Below are positions 1 to 10,246 of a DNA stretch of 64,000 nucleotides, piece after piece. The DNA comes from Procambarus clarkii (lineage: Eukaryota; Arthropoda; Malacostraca; Decapoda; Cambaridae). The notes below the pieces were generated by a model that saw only the letters and a program-made list of their open reading frames with translations, had not been told where the DNA came from and searched no databases. Both the position numbers and the translations under genes were made by a program. Positions within the stretch are counted from its first letter, which is position 1. Each line of letters opens with the position of its first letter. The DNA lies in NCBI RefSeq assembly GCF_040958095.1, contig NC_091193.1, positions 21,164,510 to 21,228,509 of the forward strand, written 5' to 3'.

Positions 1-245
1 GAGGGCCACGTGTTGCTGAGGGCCACGTGTTGCTGAGGGCCACGTGTTGCTGAGGGCCACGTGTTGCTGAGGGCCACGTGTTGCTGAGGGCCACGTGTTG
101 CTGAGGGCCACGTGTTGCTGAGGGCCACGTGTTGCTGAGGGCCACGTGTTGCTGAGGGCCACGTGTTGCTCAGGCCACGTGTTGCTCAGGCCACGTGTTG
201 CTCAGGCCACGTGTTGCTCAGGTCACGTGTTGCTCAGGTCACGGG
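1..245. repeat. 17-bp minisatellite carrying a CACGTG box in each unit
   Basis: Ten tandem copies of the 17-bp unit GAGGGCCACGTGTTGCT run from base 1 to 170. They are followed by three 16-bp copies (CAGGCCACGTGTTGCT), one CAGGTC variant and a broken last unit that loses the box. Fourteen units contain the palindromic E-box CACGTG. The array is cut by the window edge, so its true length is unknown. It lies in no recognisable gene. Confidence 0.95.
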
Positions 246-699
246 CCAGTTGGGTCAGGAGCAGCACGCCAGTTTGACGAGGCCTCTTGCATCATTAGTC
301 ACCACGTAATAGACGGTGCCATGGAAGGTGCCATGTAGGGGGGGGGACACACAATTGGGAGGGGGGAGAGAGAGAGAGGGGAGCATGGAGAGAGTGCCAT
401 AAAGGTTAGGAGTGCCTTTGACGGTGATGCGGTAGGCAACAATGCCAATGGCGGAATGTTTGAGCTGTGAAAGGAGCAGAAGGGAAGGAGGAAGAGAAGA
501 TAAGCGTGCCAGGAATTCTTCAGAGACAGAAACAAGTAGTTCTAGGTCGTCGTGGCTTCTCTTTATCCTCGTGTACTACCACTGGTCCCCCGGATACCAG
601 CCGCACCACCACACGGTATCCACCACTACCACGGTCACCACCACCACTACCGGCTTTTGGACCCTCTACACCGAATACTACCCCCACCCCCTTCACAAG
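246..699. other. Gene-free stretch, low-complexity
   Basis: Holds G-rich and GA-rich runs (about 338-385) and a CAC/ACC-rich block (about 595-660). Open frames here have biased composition and no recognisable domain. The 3' edge runs into a LINE remnant. Confidence 0.5.
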
Positions 700-1165
700 A
701 TTCAGAAGAGAAGATTCAGAGGTATGCCACCAGACTAGTCCCAGAACTGACAGGTATGAGCTACGAGGAAAGGCTGAGGGAGCTGAACCTTACGTCCCTG
801 GAAAACAGAAGAGTAAAGGGAGACATGATAACCCCCTACAAAATTCTCAGGGGAATTGACAGTGTGGACAAAGACAAACTCTCTAGCACGGATGGAACAC
901 GAACAAGGGGACACAGGAGGAAACTTTGTACCCAAATGAGCCACAGAGACATGAGAAAGATTTTATTTTATTGTCAGAGTAATTAACAAATGGAATGCAT
1001 TAGGCAGTGATGTGGTTGAGGCTGACTCCATACACAGTTTCAAGTGTAGATATGACAAGATCCCAGTAGGCTCAGGAATCTGTACACCAGTTGATTGATA
1101 GTTGAGAGGCGGGACCAAAGAGCCAGAGCTCAACCCCCACAAACACAACAAGGTGAGTACACTGG
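700..1165 (+). mobile_element. Degenerate 3' end of a non-LTR retrotransposon (LINE family 1)
   Basis: A frame through about 711-985 encodes the end of a non-LTR reverse-transcriptase ORF: RYATRLVPELTGMSYEERLR, then NRRVKGDMITPYKILRGID, then an RTRGHRRKL segment. The reading is lost near 985, but the DNA keeps matching the sister copy at 4676-5120 (minus). The family 3' end follows at about 1050-1160 (GGGACCAAAGAGCCAGAGCTC ... GGTGAGTAC). No 5' part is present, so this is a dead truncated insertion. Confidence 0.8.
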
Positions 1166-1904
1166 ACCATCAAGTACACAGAGTATTACACCCCCCCCCC
1201 CCTCGCCAGGTGTGACTACCAGAAAACCTCCATCTTCGCCAGTGTCATTCACTACTATGTGGATGGTAACCACTCTACCACACAAAGTATCAAACTAACG
1301 CCTACACACTGCACCAGAAATACGAGTGACTTGATCAGTACATATAAAATACTCAGCTTATCCACATACAAAACACTGAGGTTAAGAGTGCAGACAAGGA
1401 CAGACACGCGAGGGTGACGACTAGGGGCAGAGGTGGAGGCCAAGTGCTGGAGCACACCACACGCTGGTGAGAAAGGTCACTGGTGTCTCTGGTTGGTGGT
1501 AACCAAACGGAATGAACTTCGGGGTGAATAGTTTGCAGACACCCTACACGGAACTCAACTGAGGAGCCCTGAGGATGAGTCGACTGAATGTCGAGATACG
1601 GGACCCTGGAACAGACACCCAATCCTCGTATGACAGACAGACATACCCCACTAATACACCACTTACACATTGCTGTACAACACGTTAATGTATACAACCT
1701 TACCTGGAGCATAGCTGGAGTGTGTTTCGGGAGTTGTATTTCCCGAGGTCGGCCTGGTCCCAGGCCGGGATCAAGTCCAGGTTCGAATACAACCTTTGAA
1801 GGCAGTTCCTACCTACCCACCTGGGGAATAACCGGGAGCGTCTGGTGCTGGTGGATCCCTGTGTCCCGCCACACGACAGGTGTGGACCCGGTGTGACCGC
1901 TCCT
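1166..1904. other. Gene-free stretch
   Basis: Contains a C-run near 1190-1202 and otherwise unique-looking sequence. A box-B-like AGGTTCGAATAC at about 1782 hints at a decayed SINE, but I could not define its ends. No convincing coding region. Confidence 0.4.
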
Positions 1905-1954
1905 GTACTCACCTAGCTGTGCTTCCGGGGGTTGAGCTTTGGCTCTTTGGTCGC

Positions 1955-1956
<2 letters not shown>
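1905..1956 (-). mobile_element. LINE family 1, isolated 3'-terminal fragment
   Basis: Read on the minus strand this is only the last ~50 bases of family 1: GACCAAAGAGCCAAAGCTC, then a C-rich stretch, then GGTGAGTAC. It directly abuts the (AC)n tract on its truncated 5' side. Confidence 0.75.

Positions 1957-2039
<83 letters not shown>
1957..2039. repeat. (AC)n microsatellite, about 41 units
   Basis: Uninterrupted AC dinucleotides for about 83 bases, sandwiched between a minus-strand LINE 3' fragment and a plus-strand LINE coding remnant. The (TH)n reading frame through it is an artefact. Confidence 0.98.
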
Positions 2040-2041
<2 letters not shown>

Positions 2042-2695
2042 AACACCTAATCTATCTCCTGAGGCACATATTAATAGGATAACGACAGCAGCGTACTCTA
2101 CACTGGCAAAAGTTAGAACATCATTCAGAAACCTAAGTAAGGAGGCATTTAGGGCGCTTTACACTGCCTACGTAAGGCCAGTCTTAGAGTATGCCGCCTC
2201 ATCATGGAGTCCCCATCTGAAGAAGCATATAATGAAACTGGAAAAGGTTCAGAGGTTTGCAACGAGACTCGTCCCAGAGCTACGAGGGATGGGGTATGAA
2301 GAGCGCCTGAGGGAACTGTGCCTTACGACACTAGAAAGAAGAAGGGAGAGGGGGGACATGATAGGAACGTATAAGATACTCAGAGGAATTGACAGAGTGG
2401 ACATAGACGAAATGTTCACACGGAATAGTAACAGAACGAGAGGACATGGATGGAAGCTTGAAACTCAGATGAGTCACAGAGATGTAAGGAAGTTTTCTTT
2501 TAGCGTGAGAGTAGTGGGGAAATGGAATGCACTTCAGGAACAGGTTGTGGAAGCAAATACTATTCATAATTTTAAAACCAGGTATGATAGGGAAATGGGA
2601 CAGGAGTCATTGCTGTAAACAACCGATGCTCGAAAGGCGGGATCCAAGAGTCAATGCTCGATCCTGCAAGCACATATAGGTGAGTACACAGGTGT
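2042..2695 (+). mobile_element. 5'-truncated non-LTR retrotransposon, C-terminal RT ORF plus 3' UTR (family 1b)
   Basis: An intact frame to the stop at 2618 encodes the region downstream of the RT catalytic core. It contains LYTAYVRPVLEYAASSWSP, then RFATRLVPELRGMGYEERLR, then RRRERGDMIGTYKILRGIDR, and ends with VVGKWNALQEQVVEA. These are typical of the C-terminal part of Jockey/CR1-like ORF2 proteins. The 3' UTR has a distinct subfamily sequence (GGCGGGATCCAAGAGTCAAT ... GGTGAGTAC), shared with the copy at 41641-41850. The catalytic motif lies upstream and is missing, so no active enzyme is made. Clade assignment is uncertain. Confidence 0.85.
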
Positions 2696-2849
2696 GGAGT
2701 AAGAGGGCAGACACACATCTAGGTGCTCCGCCGTTAGTGTGCATTATACAGACCTGAGTGACGATGTATGGTATATAGCACCTTTGTATGGCGCTATATT
2801 CCATACATCCCACTGATGCTCCCCTACACCCCACCCCCCAGTCAGGTTC

Positions 2850-3235
2850 CAAACCTCCACAATCAAATTGCTATATACTGGAAAGAGATACAAGGCAAGA
2901 AGTGCAAAATATATCTTATGAAAAGTCAGAGTGTCGTGTGGACAAAGCAGAGACGTCGGAGGACTAAGAGTATCAACATCACAGGCCCACGACTCCTGCC
3001 AACGAATAAAACAAATGACGCCGGAACAACAGTGGAAGCTTCCAAGAGAGAATTAGAAACGGTTGTGCTGGAGTTGCCGGATCAGTCTGGCTGTGAAGGC
3101 TATGTGGACCTACGGAGACAGTCTCAAAGATCAGACAATCAAGAGGGAAAGGCTGGCCACAGGACAGGTTGCAGGAGCAGAACTCTAGGAATCGAGGAAT
3201 CGTCAACAGGTAAAATGTTTGTCGCATCAACGCCC
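2850..3235 (+). pseudogene. Decayed LINE remnant (family 2)
   Basis: A frame encodes TKSINITGPRLLPTNK and, further on, LPDQSGCEGYVDLRRQ. These match the layout of the better copy at 34694-35101 (NSINIRGPRLFNTLP ... PDQPGCDSR). Homology is weak and the copy is clearly dead. Confidence 0.5.
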
Positions 3236-4210
3236 CCATACCTTACACGACGGCCCCTCATCTCTTGACACGTCAATAAACCCCACGGCCCCCTCTTTCC
3301 CCCAAAAGACACCAGCTCTCCTTCCCTCGGGAATACAGCCGTAGCAGTTGTAGTGAACCAGAGGTGGTCTCCAGGAGGTATGGGAGGGGGGCGAGGCTAG
3401 GCACCACGCTACACCCTCCCAAGACGGTGCCCCGGTGCTGCCTAAAGGGGAGGGGACACATACAACCATCCACAAACACTCCAATCTAAGGCCTATACTG
3501 CCACAATACCACCGAGCACTTCCCTCTTGCGCCGGCGCCATCTAACACCGCGGCATCTCACACGACAGGCTCCAGGCTCGTGGATACTCCACCCAGTCGA
3601 ATAAAGAACAGGAAATATATAGATATAAGGAGTATTGGTAGTTCGATATACGGGAACTATCTACCTCGAAAAGGAGCATCTTTTATGTCCAGGTCTGCAG
3701 ATGGAGAAGTGATGTGCACAGATTCAACCAGGCCGGCGGGAGTGGACTTGCAACCATGGCTGGGATGGAGTGGACTTGAAACGAGGCCGGGCGGAAATGG
3801 TCTCACAACCAGGCCGGTGTTGTCTCACAAGGGCACGTCTCAACCACTAAGGTGTGTGTGGTAAATGGTGGCAAACTAATAGTTAGAACAGAAACGGTCA
3901 AGGACTGATTAAGACGACACGTTCACACAGCAGAGATGGCGTCACCGTCGCTACAGATGGCGTCACCGTCATCCCAAGATAGCAAGGTGGTTAAAGAGGC
4001 AGAGTAGATGGTAGAGACTAGGGGGTAGTGACACAGAACAAAACCGTTGGAGGGAAAACAAGTTTATGTATTTGTAAAAATCAACACAAACCTGATCAAA
4101 TCACCCCAGCCATTTACCGCTACCCCCACACAGCATAACCGTGTATCAACACGTGTCCTAGTCTGGACCTCTGTCTATAACACCGCACCCTGTAACTCTC
4201 GCTTGCACAC
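3236..4210. other. Gene-free stretch
   Basis: About 1 kb of unique-looking sequence. A short imperfect duplication, GATGGCGTCACCGTC, occurs at about 3936 and 3957, and AACCAGGCCGG-like motifs recur at about 3727-3815. No gene or recognised repeat. Confidence 0.4.
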
Positions 4211-4358
4211 AGCACCGCTCCTGTGTCAGGTAAGTTACGGGCTCACCATAACGTGCTACTTGCCCTGCTCCTATGCCAGGTAAGTCCACTACGGGCTCAC
4301 CATAGCCCGTGCTACTTGGAACTTATTCCGAATAGCTGAATCTTTAACAACAAACAAC
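4211..4358 (+). repeat. Short interspersed repeat with AAC-rich tail (family R), dimeric copy
   Basis: Two related half-units are present. Each has CAGGTAAGT followed by the inverted-repeat motif ACGGGCTCACCATAGCCCGT, and the second ends in GAATCTTTAACAACAAACAAC. The same module recurs at 8517, 10951, 17412 and 39750, and inverted at 44979 and 45630. CAGGTAAGT is a perfect metazoan 5' splice-site consensus. No protein-coding content. Confidence 0.75.
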
Positions 4359-4675
4359 TCTCACTTGCTCCACAACCCACTATTCACGATAGCGATAAAC
4401 CACTACTAACAACAAAACAGAATAAGTATAACAAGCCCCAACACCTTCATCTCTGTATCCTCCCTTCCTGCTTTCATAAATGGGTACAGGAAGAGACGAC
4501 TAAGTTAGCAGGCTGAGAGGGGGAAGGTGGGCAGAGAGAGGGGGGGGGGGAAGGGGGCATTGGTCGACGTTTAAAGCTGCGTGTATCCCCCCCCCCCATC
4601 GTCTCCAAGGTCGCTCCAGCCAATGACATCAAACTCAGACGCAAGTTTGAATCGTATGCAGTGAACCGCCGTACT
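4359..4675. other. Gene-free stretch with homopolymer runs
   Basis: Contains a G-rich block (4516-4556) and a C-run (4588-4597) but nothing I recognise. Confidence 0.4.
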
Positions 4676-5121
4676 ATGTGTACTCACCTATTTGTACTTG
4701 CGGGGTTTGAGCTCTGGCTCTTTGTTCCCGCCTCTCAACCGTCAATCAACTGATGTACAGATTTTTGAGCCTACTGGGCTCTGTCATATCTAAATCTAAA
4801 ACTGTGTATGGAGTCAGCCTCCACCACATCACTTCCTAGTGCATTCCATTTACTAACTACTCTGACACTGAAAAAGTTCTTTCTAATATCTCTGTGGCTC
4901 ATTTGGGTACTCAGCTTCCACCTGTGTCCCCTTATGCGTGTGCCACCCGTGTTAAATAATCCACCCTTGTCCACCCTGTCAATTCCCCCGAGAATTTTGA
5001 ATGTGGTGATCATGTCTCCCCTAGCTCTTCTGTCTTCCAGCGACGTGAGGTGCAGTTCACGTAATCTGTCCTCATAACTCATGCCTCTTAGTGCTGGCAC
5101 TAGCCTAGTAGCATACCTCAC
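4676..5121 (-). mobile_element. LINE family 1, 3' portion with an open C-terminal RT frame
   Basis: On the minus strand a frame from about 5121 to 4771 encodes RYATRLVPALRGMSYEDRLR, RRARGDMITTFKILGGIDRV, SHRDIRKNFFSVRVVSKWNA and VVEADSIHSFRFRYDRAQ. The 3' UTR with GGGAACAAAGAGCCAGAGC and the terminal GGTGAGTAC follows to 4676. It is truncated upstream of the RT core. It can serve as the reference for the degenerate copies at 700-1165 and 5193-5320. Confidence 0.85.
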
Positions 5122-5192
5122 GCACAGACGTCTGCGCGTGTATCATCACAACTGGGAGCTGCATCATTACACACGGGTCCAGTCTCCTCTAC

Positions 5193-5342
5193 ACAGTTTC
5201 AAGTGTAGATATGATAGAGCCCAGTAGGCTCAGGAACCTGTACACCTGTTGATTGACAGTTGAGAAGCGGGACCAAAGAGCCAGAGCTCAACCCCCGCAA
5301 GCACAAATAGGCGAGTACAAATAAGTGAGCACACACACACAC
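5193..5342 (+). mobile_element. LINE family 1 3' end plus short AC tract
   Basis: Starts within the last codons of the ORF (CACAGTTTCAAGTGTAGATA) and continues through GGGACCAAAGAGCCAGAGCTC to GGCGAGTAC. After about 20 bases it passes into an AC repeat (5330-5342). Only about 120 bases of the element remain. Confidence 0.8.
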
Positions 5343-5594
5343 AATATTATATTATATATATACTGTATATATAAAAGGTGTCTTCCTACTTTGGCAGGGT
5401 TAGCCATCTACCATGGAAACCTAGTTACCTGGAGAGAGTTCCGGGAATGATTTATTGAGCACTCAACCCACAGATGATGATCAAGGTGCTTTAACAAGCT
5501 CAAGTTATAATTAGATAACATATATAACATAACTTGCGCTACATAGCAAAGTTTGGGTACAGGTCGAGTACATCATCAAATGTTCCAGTAGCAG

Positions 5595-5770
5595 ACGAGG
5601 AGTCACAACAACGTGGCTGAAATATGTTGACCAGACCACACACTAGAGAGTGAAGGGACGACGACGTTTCGGTCCGTCCTGGACCATTCTCACAATCGAC
5701 TTGAGAATGGTCCAGGACGGACTAGAACGTCGTCGTCCCTTCACTTTCTAGTGTGTGGTCTGATCAACAA
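5595..5770. mobile_element. Fold-back (MITE-like) element, copy 1, near-perfect inverted repeat
   Basis: Arms 5627-5691 and 5702-5766 are reverse complements with few mismatches, separated by about 10 bases. The outer edge reads GTTGACCAGACCACACACTA and the inner part GTTTCGGTCCGTCCTGGACC. Three relatives occur at 28010, 30277 and 49605. It has no coding capacity and would be mobilised in trans, if at all. The class is inferred from structure only. Confidence 0.8.
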
Positions 5771-5848
5771 GTGTTCCAGTATTCACAGAGTTCAGCATAT
5801 TTCGGAATACGAAAGGTCGTAGACCATTCCATAAGTAGGCTGTGATGA

Positions 5849-6095
5849 AACAAACCCACAAGGGCCGTGACGAGGGTTTGAACCTACGTTCGAGAGGATC
5901 CCAAACGCTGCCTTAATCAACTGTTCCACGACATGGTCAAAAGAATTGCAACCGGGAAGGCAACGTGACCGACCACGGATCCGGCAGTCTCAGAGACACA
6001 AACCAGGCCGTGACGTAGGTTCGAACCCTCGTCACGGCCCTTGTGGGTTTGTTCATTTGATGCATCACGCTATTGTGATTTCTGTGTGTAGGCCG
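5849..6095. mobile_element. tRNA-derived SINE (type T1): minus copy followed by an inverted plus-strand piece
   Basis: The minus-strand copy carries a tRNA-like head: a box-B-like GGTTCAAACCCTCGTCACGG, with box A degraded to GTGGAACAGTTGATTAAGG. From about 6010 the same sequence reappears in plus orientation (GACGTAGGTTCGAACCCTCG) and continues into the tail GATGCATCACGCTATTGTGA. The outer ~40 bases of both copies pair as an inverted repeat. Confidence 0.75.
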
Positions 6096-6193
6096 TGATG
6101 TGGAATAACAAACAGAGTAGCACTGAATGTTTCTATACACGATACACACAAGTACTTTAATGCGAACAAGCCTGAATGGTCCCCAGGACTATA

Positions 6194-6384
6194 TGCAACT
6201 GAAAACTCACACCCCAGAAGTGACTCGAACCCATACTGCCAGGAGCACTCTGCTGGCGTACAGGATCCCTTAACCACTCGACCAACACGACCGGACAAAA
6301 GTGGTTAAGGGATCCTGTACGCCAGCAGAGTGCTCCTGGCAGTATGGGTTCGAGTCACTTCTGGGGTGTGAGTTTTCAGTTGCA
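6194..6384. mobile_element. Perfect 84-bp inverted repeat of a tRNA-derived SINE (type T2)
   Basis: Bases 6194-6277 and 6301-6384 are reverse complements with no mismatch that I can see; the loop is 23 bases. Each arm carries a box-B-like GGGTTCGAGTCACTT and GTGGTTAAGG from the box-A region. A single minus-strand copy of the same SINE lies at 47177-47285. Confidence 0.9.
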
Positions 6385-6520
6385 AGTACTATAATGTGTG
6401 TGAAGATCGTGGCGCTCAACTCGTGGCTTCTAAATACATAACATTTCTGAAGATTCTATAATAAAATGCACAGTATGAGGTTTGTTAGGTTAATGCGTGT
6501 TATTTGCTAGTGACGTAACA

Positions 6521-6791
6521 CTAGGAGCCAGCACCCTTGGCCGTGGAGGCGCGAGATGGTGGCGTATGTGAGTGCGTCGTTCACAGCCTTGTGTGTGTGC
6601 GTAGACAAGAGGTTGAATGTCCTGGCAGCGCGGCTCCTCCCAATGGTAGTGTTATTCCTACAACCGCCACCCACCATCAATACATGCCGCCTCAACCCTC
6701 TTACTGGCCATGATTACTGATCCTCTTGTTGTTGGCGATTCCCCTGCTGCTGCTTCCGCCGCCCTCGCTGCTGCTGTTGCTGCTCCTTTAG
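6521..6791. other. GC-rich exon-like block, strand undecided
   Basis: Three frames look coding-like. The minus frame (6507-6695) contains GRSRAARTFNLLSTHTHKAV. A plus frame from an ATG at 6553 reads MVAYVSASFTALCVCVDKRL. Another plus ATG at 6710 gives an Ala-rich peptide that runs up to a good splice donor (GAC|GTATGTG, about 6802). These cannot all be real, and none resembles a family I know. Treat as a candidate exon or CpG-rich regulatory block. Confidence 0.2.
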
Positions 6792-7136
6792 CTACTGCCG
6801 ACGTATGTGAATCATAACAACTACATCTCTATTTTCTCATTTTCTTTTGCTTGGTTTCGTGCGCAAACTTCTTGGGCACCGCAGCTCCAGTACGCTGCCA
6901 CACAACACCAACCCGGCCGTGGAAGTACTTGGGGGTGCACCCTGCGTGCCATTAACACCTCTGCCATAGAACTAAAGCAGCAGCATGCACTGCGGGCATC
7001 AGTGGATGCCAGCGGGGCCATCTGTCACCGAGGACCAGTGCCAGACCACACCTCGTCATCTGCTACTTTCTTCTATATCACCCTACCAGCTTCAAGAACT
7101 CGTCCTGCGCCACAACCACTCAACCACAACCCTCTT

Positions 7137-7193
7137 TGGCGGGTCCAGAGAGCTAGAGCTCAACCCTCTCAAGCACACCTAGGCGAGGACAAC
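7137..7193 (+). mobile_element. LINE family 1, isolated 3'-terminal fragment
   Basis: GGCGGGTCCAGAGAGCTAGA, then GCTCAACCC and a GGCGAGGAC end, match the last ~55 bases of the family. Confidence 0.65.
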
Positions 7194-8118
7194 GCCCTGT
7201 CCTTGCCCAGTACACTTGCACCACCTGCGACGCGCTTACCCTGATTCCCGGATCAACACTGGAGATAGTGAGACAGCGGGAGGATAAAGACCCGTGTTCC
7301 CAGGCAGGTGACGTCTCAACACTCCCGACACTGCAGAACACGTTCACCTTGGTGCCCTGGCTGCCTTGACGAGCCCCTGCCACCTCCCCACACACGCCCT
7401 CACACACGCCACACATGGCCCTAGTTTATGTGGTCGTGTCTGTCAACCCGGGCGTGCGCAGGACAACCCCGCACCGCGGCCGTTGCGTGCTCAAGTGCTA
7501 CGAGGGGAAGACAGAGGCAGGTGGGGTTACGCAGACCAAGGCAGGCCCTCGGCGTGACCCAAGCTGAGGTCGGTGTGCGAGGATGATGATGAAGTTGTAC
7601 CTTAGACACACGAAGCTCGAGGCCCCACAGTGAAGACCGTGGAGTCTACATGAACCAAAATTCGGCTACGTATCATCCTGGAGGACCCCGGCGGATTCCT
7701 GTCGCCTCTGAAATCCTTCAAATAATTATTAGTATTTTCATTCCAATGCCAAAGCTCTTCGTGTGTTGAATGAGGCTGAGACTAGCAGCAGGTGTGAAGA
7801 TGTCATACCAGAAGCTGCTGCTGCGAGGCCGACTACCTTCACCTGGCCCACCTGCCACACACTTACACCTCTACCAGCCAGCTCCACTCCTCACCAAGTG
7901 TAGGTGTGATACATGGGTGTGTGACGCAGGTGGGGGTGACGCCGGTGGGAGTGACGCAGGTGGGAGTGCCTCCTGGATAACGAACTATGAAGAGTGTTCA
8001 CATTCCCTGCGGCACTAAACTAGTGCAGCTCCCGCAGGCAGAGTTGTGGTTGCCTGCGCCACTCTCACTGTCCTTCCTGCGACAGGAGGCCAGCGACGGT
8101 CCCAGCAGTGCTCTCATT
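7194..8118. other. Gene-free stretch with a small 15-bp tandem repeat
   Basis: Holds a three-copy GTGACGCAGGTGGGA-type repeat at about 7920-7968. A 50-codon open frame starts at an ATG at 7414 in good context (CACACATGG); it is not recognisable and probably chance. Confidence 0.35.
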
Positions 8119-8119
8119 A

Positions 8120-8204
<85 letters not shown>
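8119..8204. repeat. (AC)n microsatellite
   Basis: About 42 uninterrupted AC units. The TH/CV-rich open frames across it are artefacts. Confidence 0.98.
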
Positions 8205-8207
<3 letters not shown>

Positions 8208-8516
8208 CTAGGTCACATGGTAGCGAGGTAAGACCCGTCATCACACCCATGACATTACTACGCTCAGCAATCATTGGGACTCCTTACCTTAACCTGCATC
8301 ACCAGTATACATGGTGTATACTGGATATGTTTAACACTAGACAAATTTCAAATACACAGATTGTTGAGAAATGGACAAGGCCTATATACATTGTCTGCTA
8401 TAAATTATATTGCAGACATAAAGCAAGTCAAGTTTTGTAGGTATGGGATGCAACACTTGTCATCTGTGTTCATAATATCGAAAAATGTCAGACCTTGCAT
8501 ATGGGGTGTATACCAG

Positions 8517-8583
8517 CGGGCTCACCATAGCCCGTGCTACTTGGAACTTTTTGTTCCAAGTAGCGAATCTTAAACAACTTAAC
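8517..8583 (+). repeat. Family R short repeat
   Basis: GGGCTCACCATAGCCCGTGC, then TACTTGGAACTTTTTGTTCC and AAGTAGCGAATC, with a short AAC tail. The 5' CAGGTAAGT module is missing. Confidence 0.75.
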
Positions 8584-8943
8584 ATTATCACAGTGATTAT
8601 TAGCGGGTTTCATTGTACGCCCATACACGGGCACTCCCTCAACTCTTCACCCTCATTCATTCATTCATACTCCCTCCCCTCCATGCCTCCGTCTCATGAA
8701 TGGCGACGCACGAGTCATGAATGAAATCCAGGGGTGGTGGGCGCGGGTGACTGGAGCTCCACCAACAACCAGTTCACCCACGCCGTCCTCTCCTGTCCCC
8801 AGTCTTCCCGCCCACACACACACACACACACACCAGCTGGCAGGCAAATTATTTAATTTGTAGGATAGAAACTTGTGCGGCTCTTAAGTCTTTTTGCTGG
8901 CGCGCCCTGTCATAGTTCTCGACAAGGCGGAACTATCTGCGGA
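8584..8943. other. Gene-free stretch
   Basis: Contains short CATT/TTCATTCA runs (about 8652-8668) and a 20-base AC tract (8815-8832). Nothing coding. Confidence 0.4.
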
Positions 8944-8944
8944 G

Positions 8945-9022
8945 GGAGTGAGTGAGTGAGTGAGTGAGTGAGTGAGTGAGTGAGTGAGTGAGTGAGTGAG
9001 TGAGTGAGTGAGTGAGTGAGTG
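8945..9022. repeat. (GTGA)n microsatellite
   Basis: About 19 uninterrupted tetranucleotide units. Confidence 0.97.
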
Positions 9023-9061
9023 TTTACTACTTGTGACTGTACGATCTAGCAAATAGTTCTT

Positions 9062-9325
9062 GGACCCCGCCTTTCTAGCCAATCAATTTTTCCTCTATTA
9101 TATCTACTACATACATATATCTCTCTAACACACACGCATACATCCCCAGGAAGCAGCCCGTAGCAGCTGTCTAACTCCCAGGTACCTATTTACTGCTAGG
9201 TGAACAGGGGGCCATCAGGGTGAAAGAAACTCTGCTCATTTGTTTCCGCCCCCACCGGGGATCGAACCCAGGGCCATTAGGACTATGACCGCCAGACGCT
9301 ATCTACTCAGCCAGGAGTCCCACCC
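9062..9325 (-). mobile_element. tRNA-derived SINE (type T3 head, tail B)
   Basis: On the minus strand: a tRNA-like head ending in box B GGGTTCGATCCCCGG, then the core CACCTAGCAGTAAATAGGTA and CCTGGGAGTTAGACAGCTGC. It ends in tail B (GGATGT ... GAGGAAAAATTGATTGG). The same core with another tail occurs at 15545-15800. Confidence 0.8.
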
Positions 9326-10084
9326 CGCGCGTGTCACCTCTGGTGTGTCAACACTGAAGGTGGAGCACACCAGATGCCTGGCACTGTAGTAGGTGACACT
9401 CGAGGCACCACTCCAGTTCACCTTTGAAGTGCTGGCATTTGCTGAGGAAGTCTAATGTGGAGCTCTGAGGCGAGACGCCCCACCAGGGACCCTAAGGCAC
9501 GGCCGGCCGCACACACTACCACTGTGCCACCACTGTAGGTAAGGCCAAATTGGCAGTGCCCGGGGTCGCGGGTCGCGTCACCTCAGAGCCCCCTGTGGAC
9601 TTTCTCATTGCTATATATCGCCTTATTGTGATTTGTGTGTGTGTGTGTGTTTGCTTGGATGTTGTGGGTGTTGGGTGTGGTGGCTGGTGTATGGTTGTGT
9701 GTGGTGGCAGGAGAAGCAGTGCACGTGCTCGGCTACAACCCATCACTGCCAGGTGTGAGGTAGCAGCGTTATGAGGGGCGAGGCTTGGGATCCGTCCTGC
9801 AGGCCACAACGTAACCTGTGTGCTGGTACTCGAGGCCACGAGGCGCCGCTGATGTGTAGTAGAAATGTGTTTTCAGATGATAAATTACATTACCACATAA
9901 TAATTTACAACCTACTGTATTCATCAAACACACTAATCGTCAAACACAACCACTCACCTAACACCAATCATACAATCCAACAATATTATGATTATTTTTT
10001 TTGTGGTTTGCAAGCTCCCTTTCAATTAGGCACAAGTGATCAGAGATGACCTGGAGCGTAACTAGGCTCGATAATGATGTGACG
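9326..10084. other. Gene-free stretch
   Basis: A short GT run (about 9628-9650) precedes a TGGTG-rich patch. Nothing else is recognised. Confidence 0.4.

Positions 10085-10246
<162 letters not shown>

Noticed and set aside
1809-2039. Poly-(CV) and poly-(TH) frames at all AC/GT tracts
   Set aside because: Translation of dinucleotide microsatellites.
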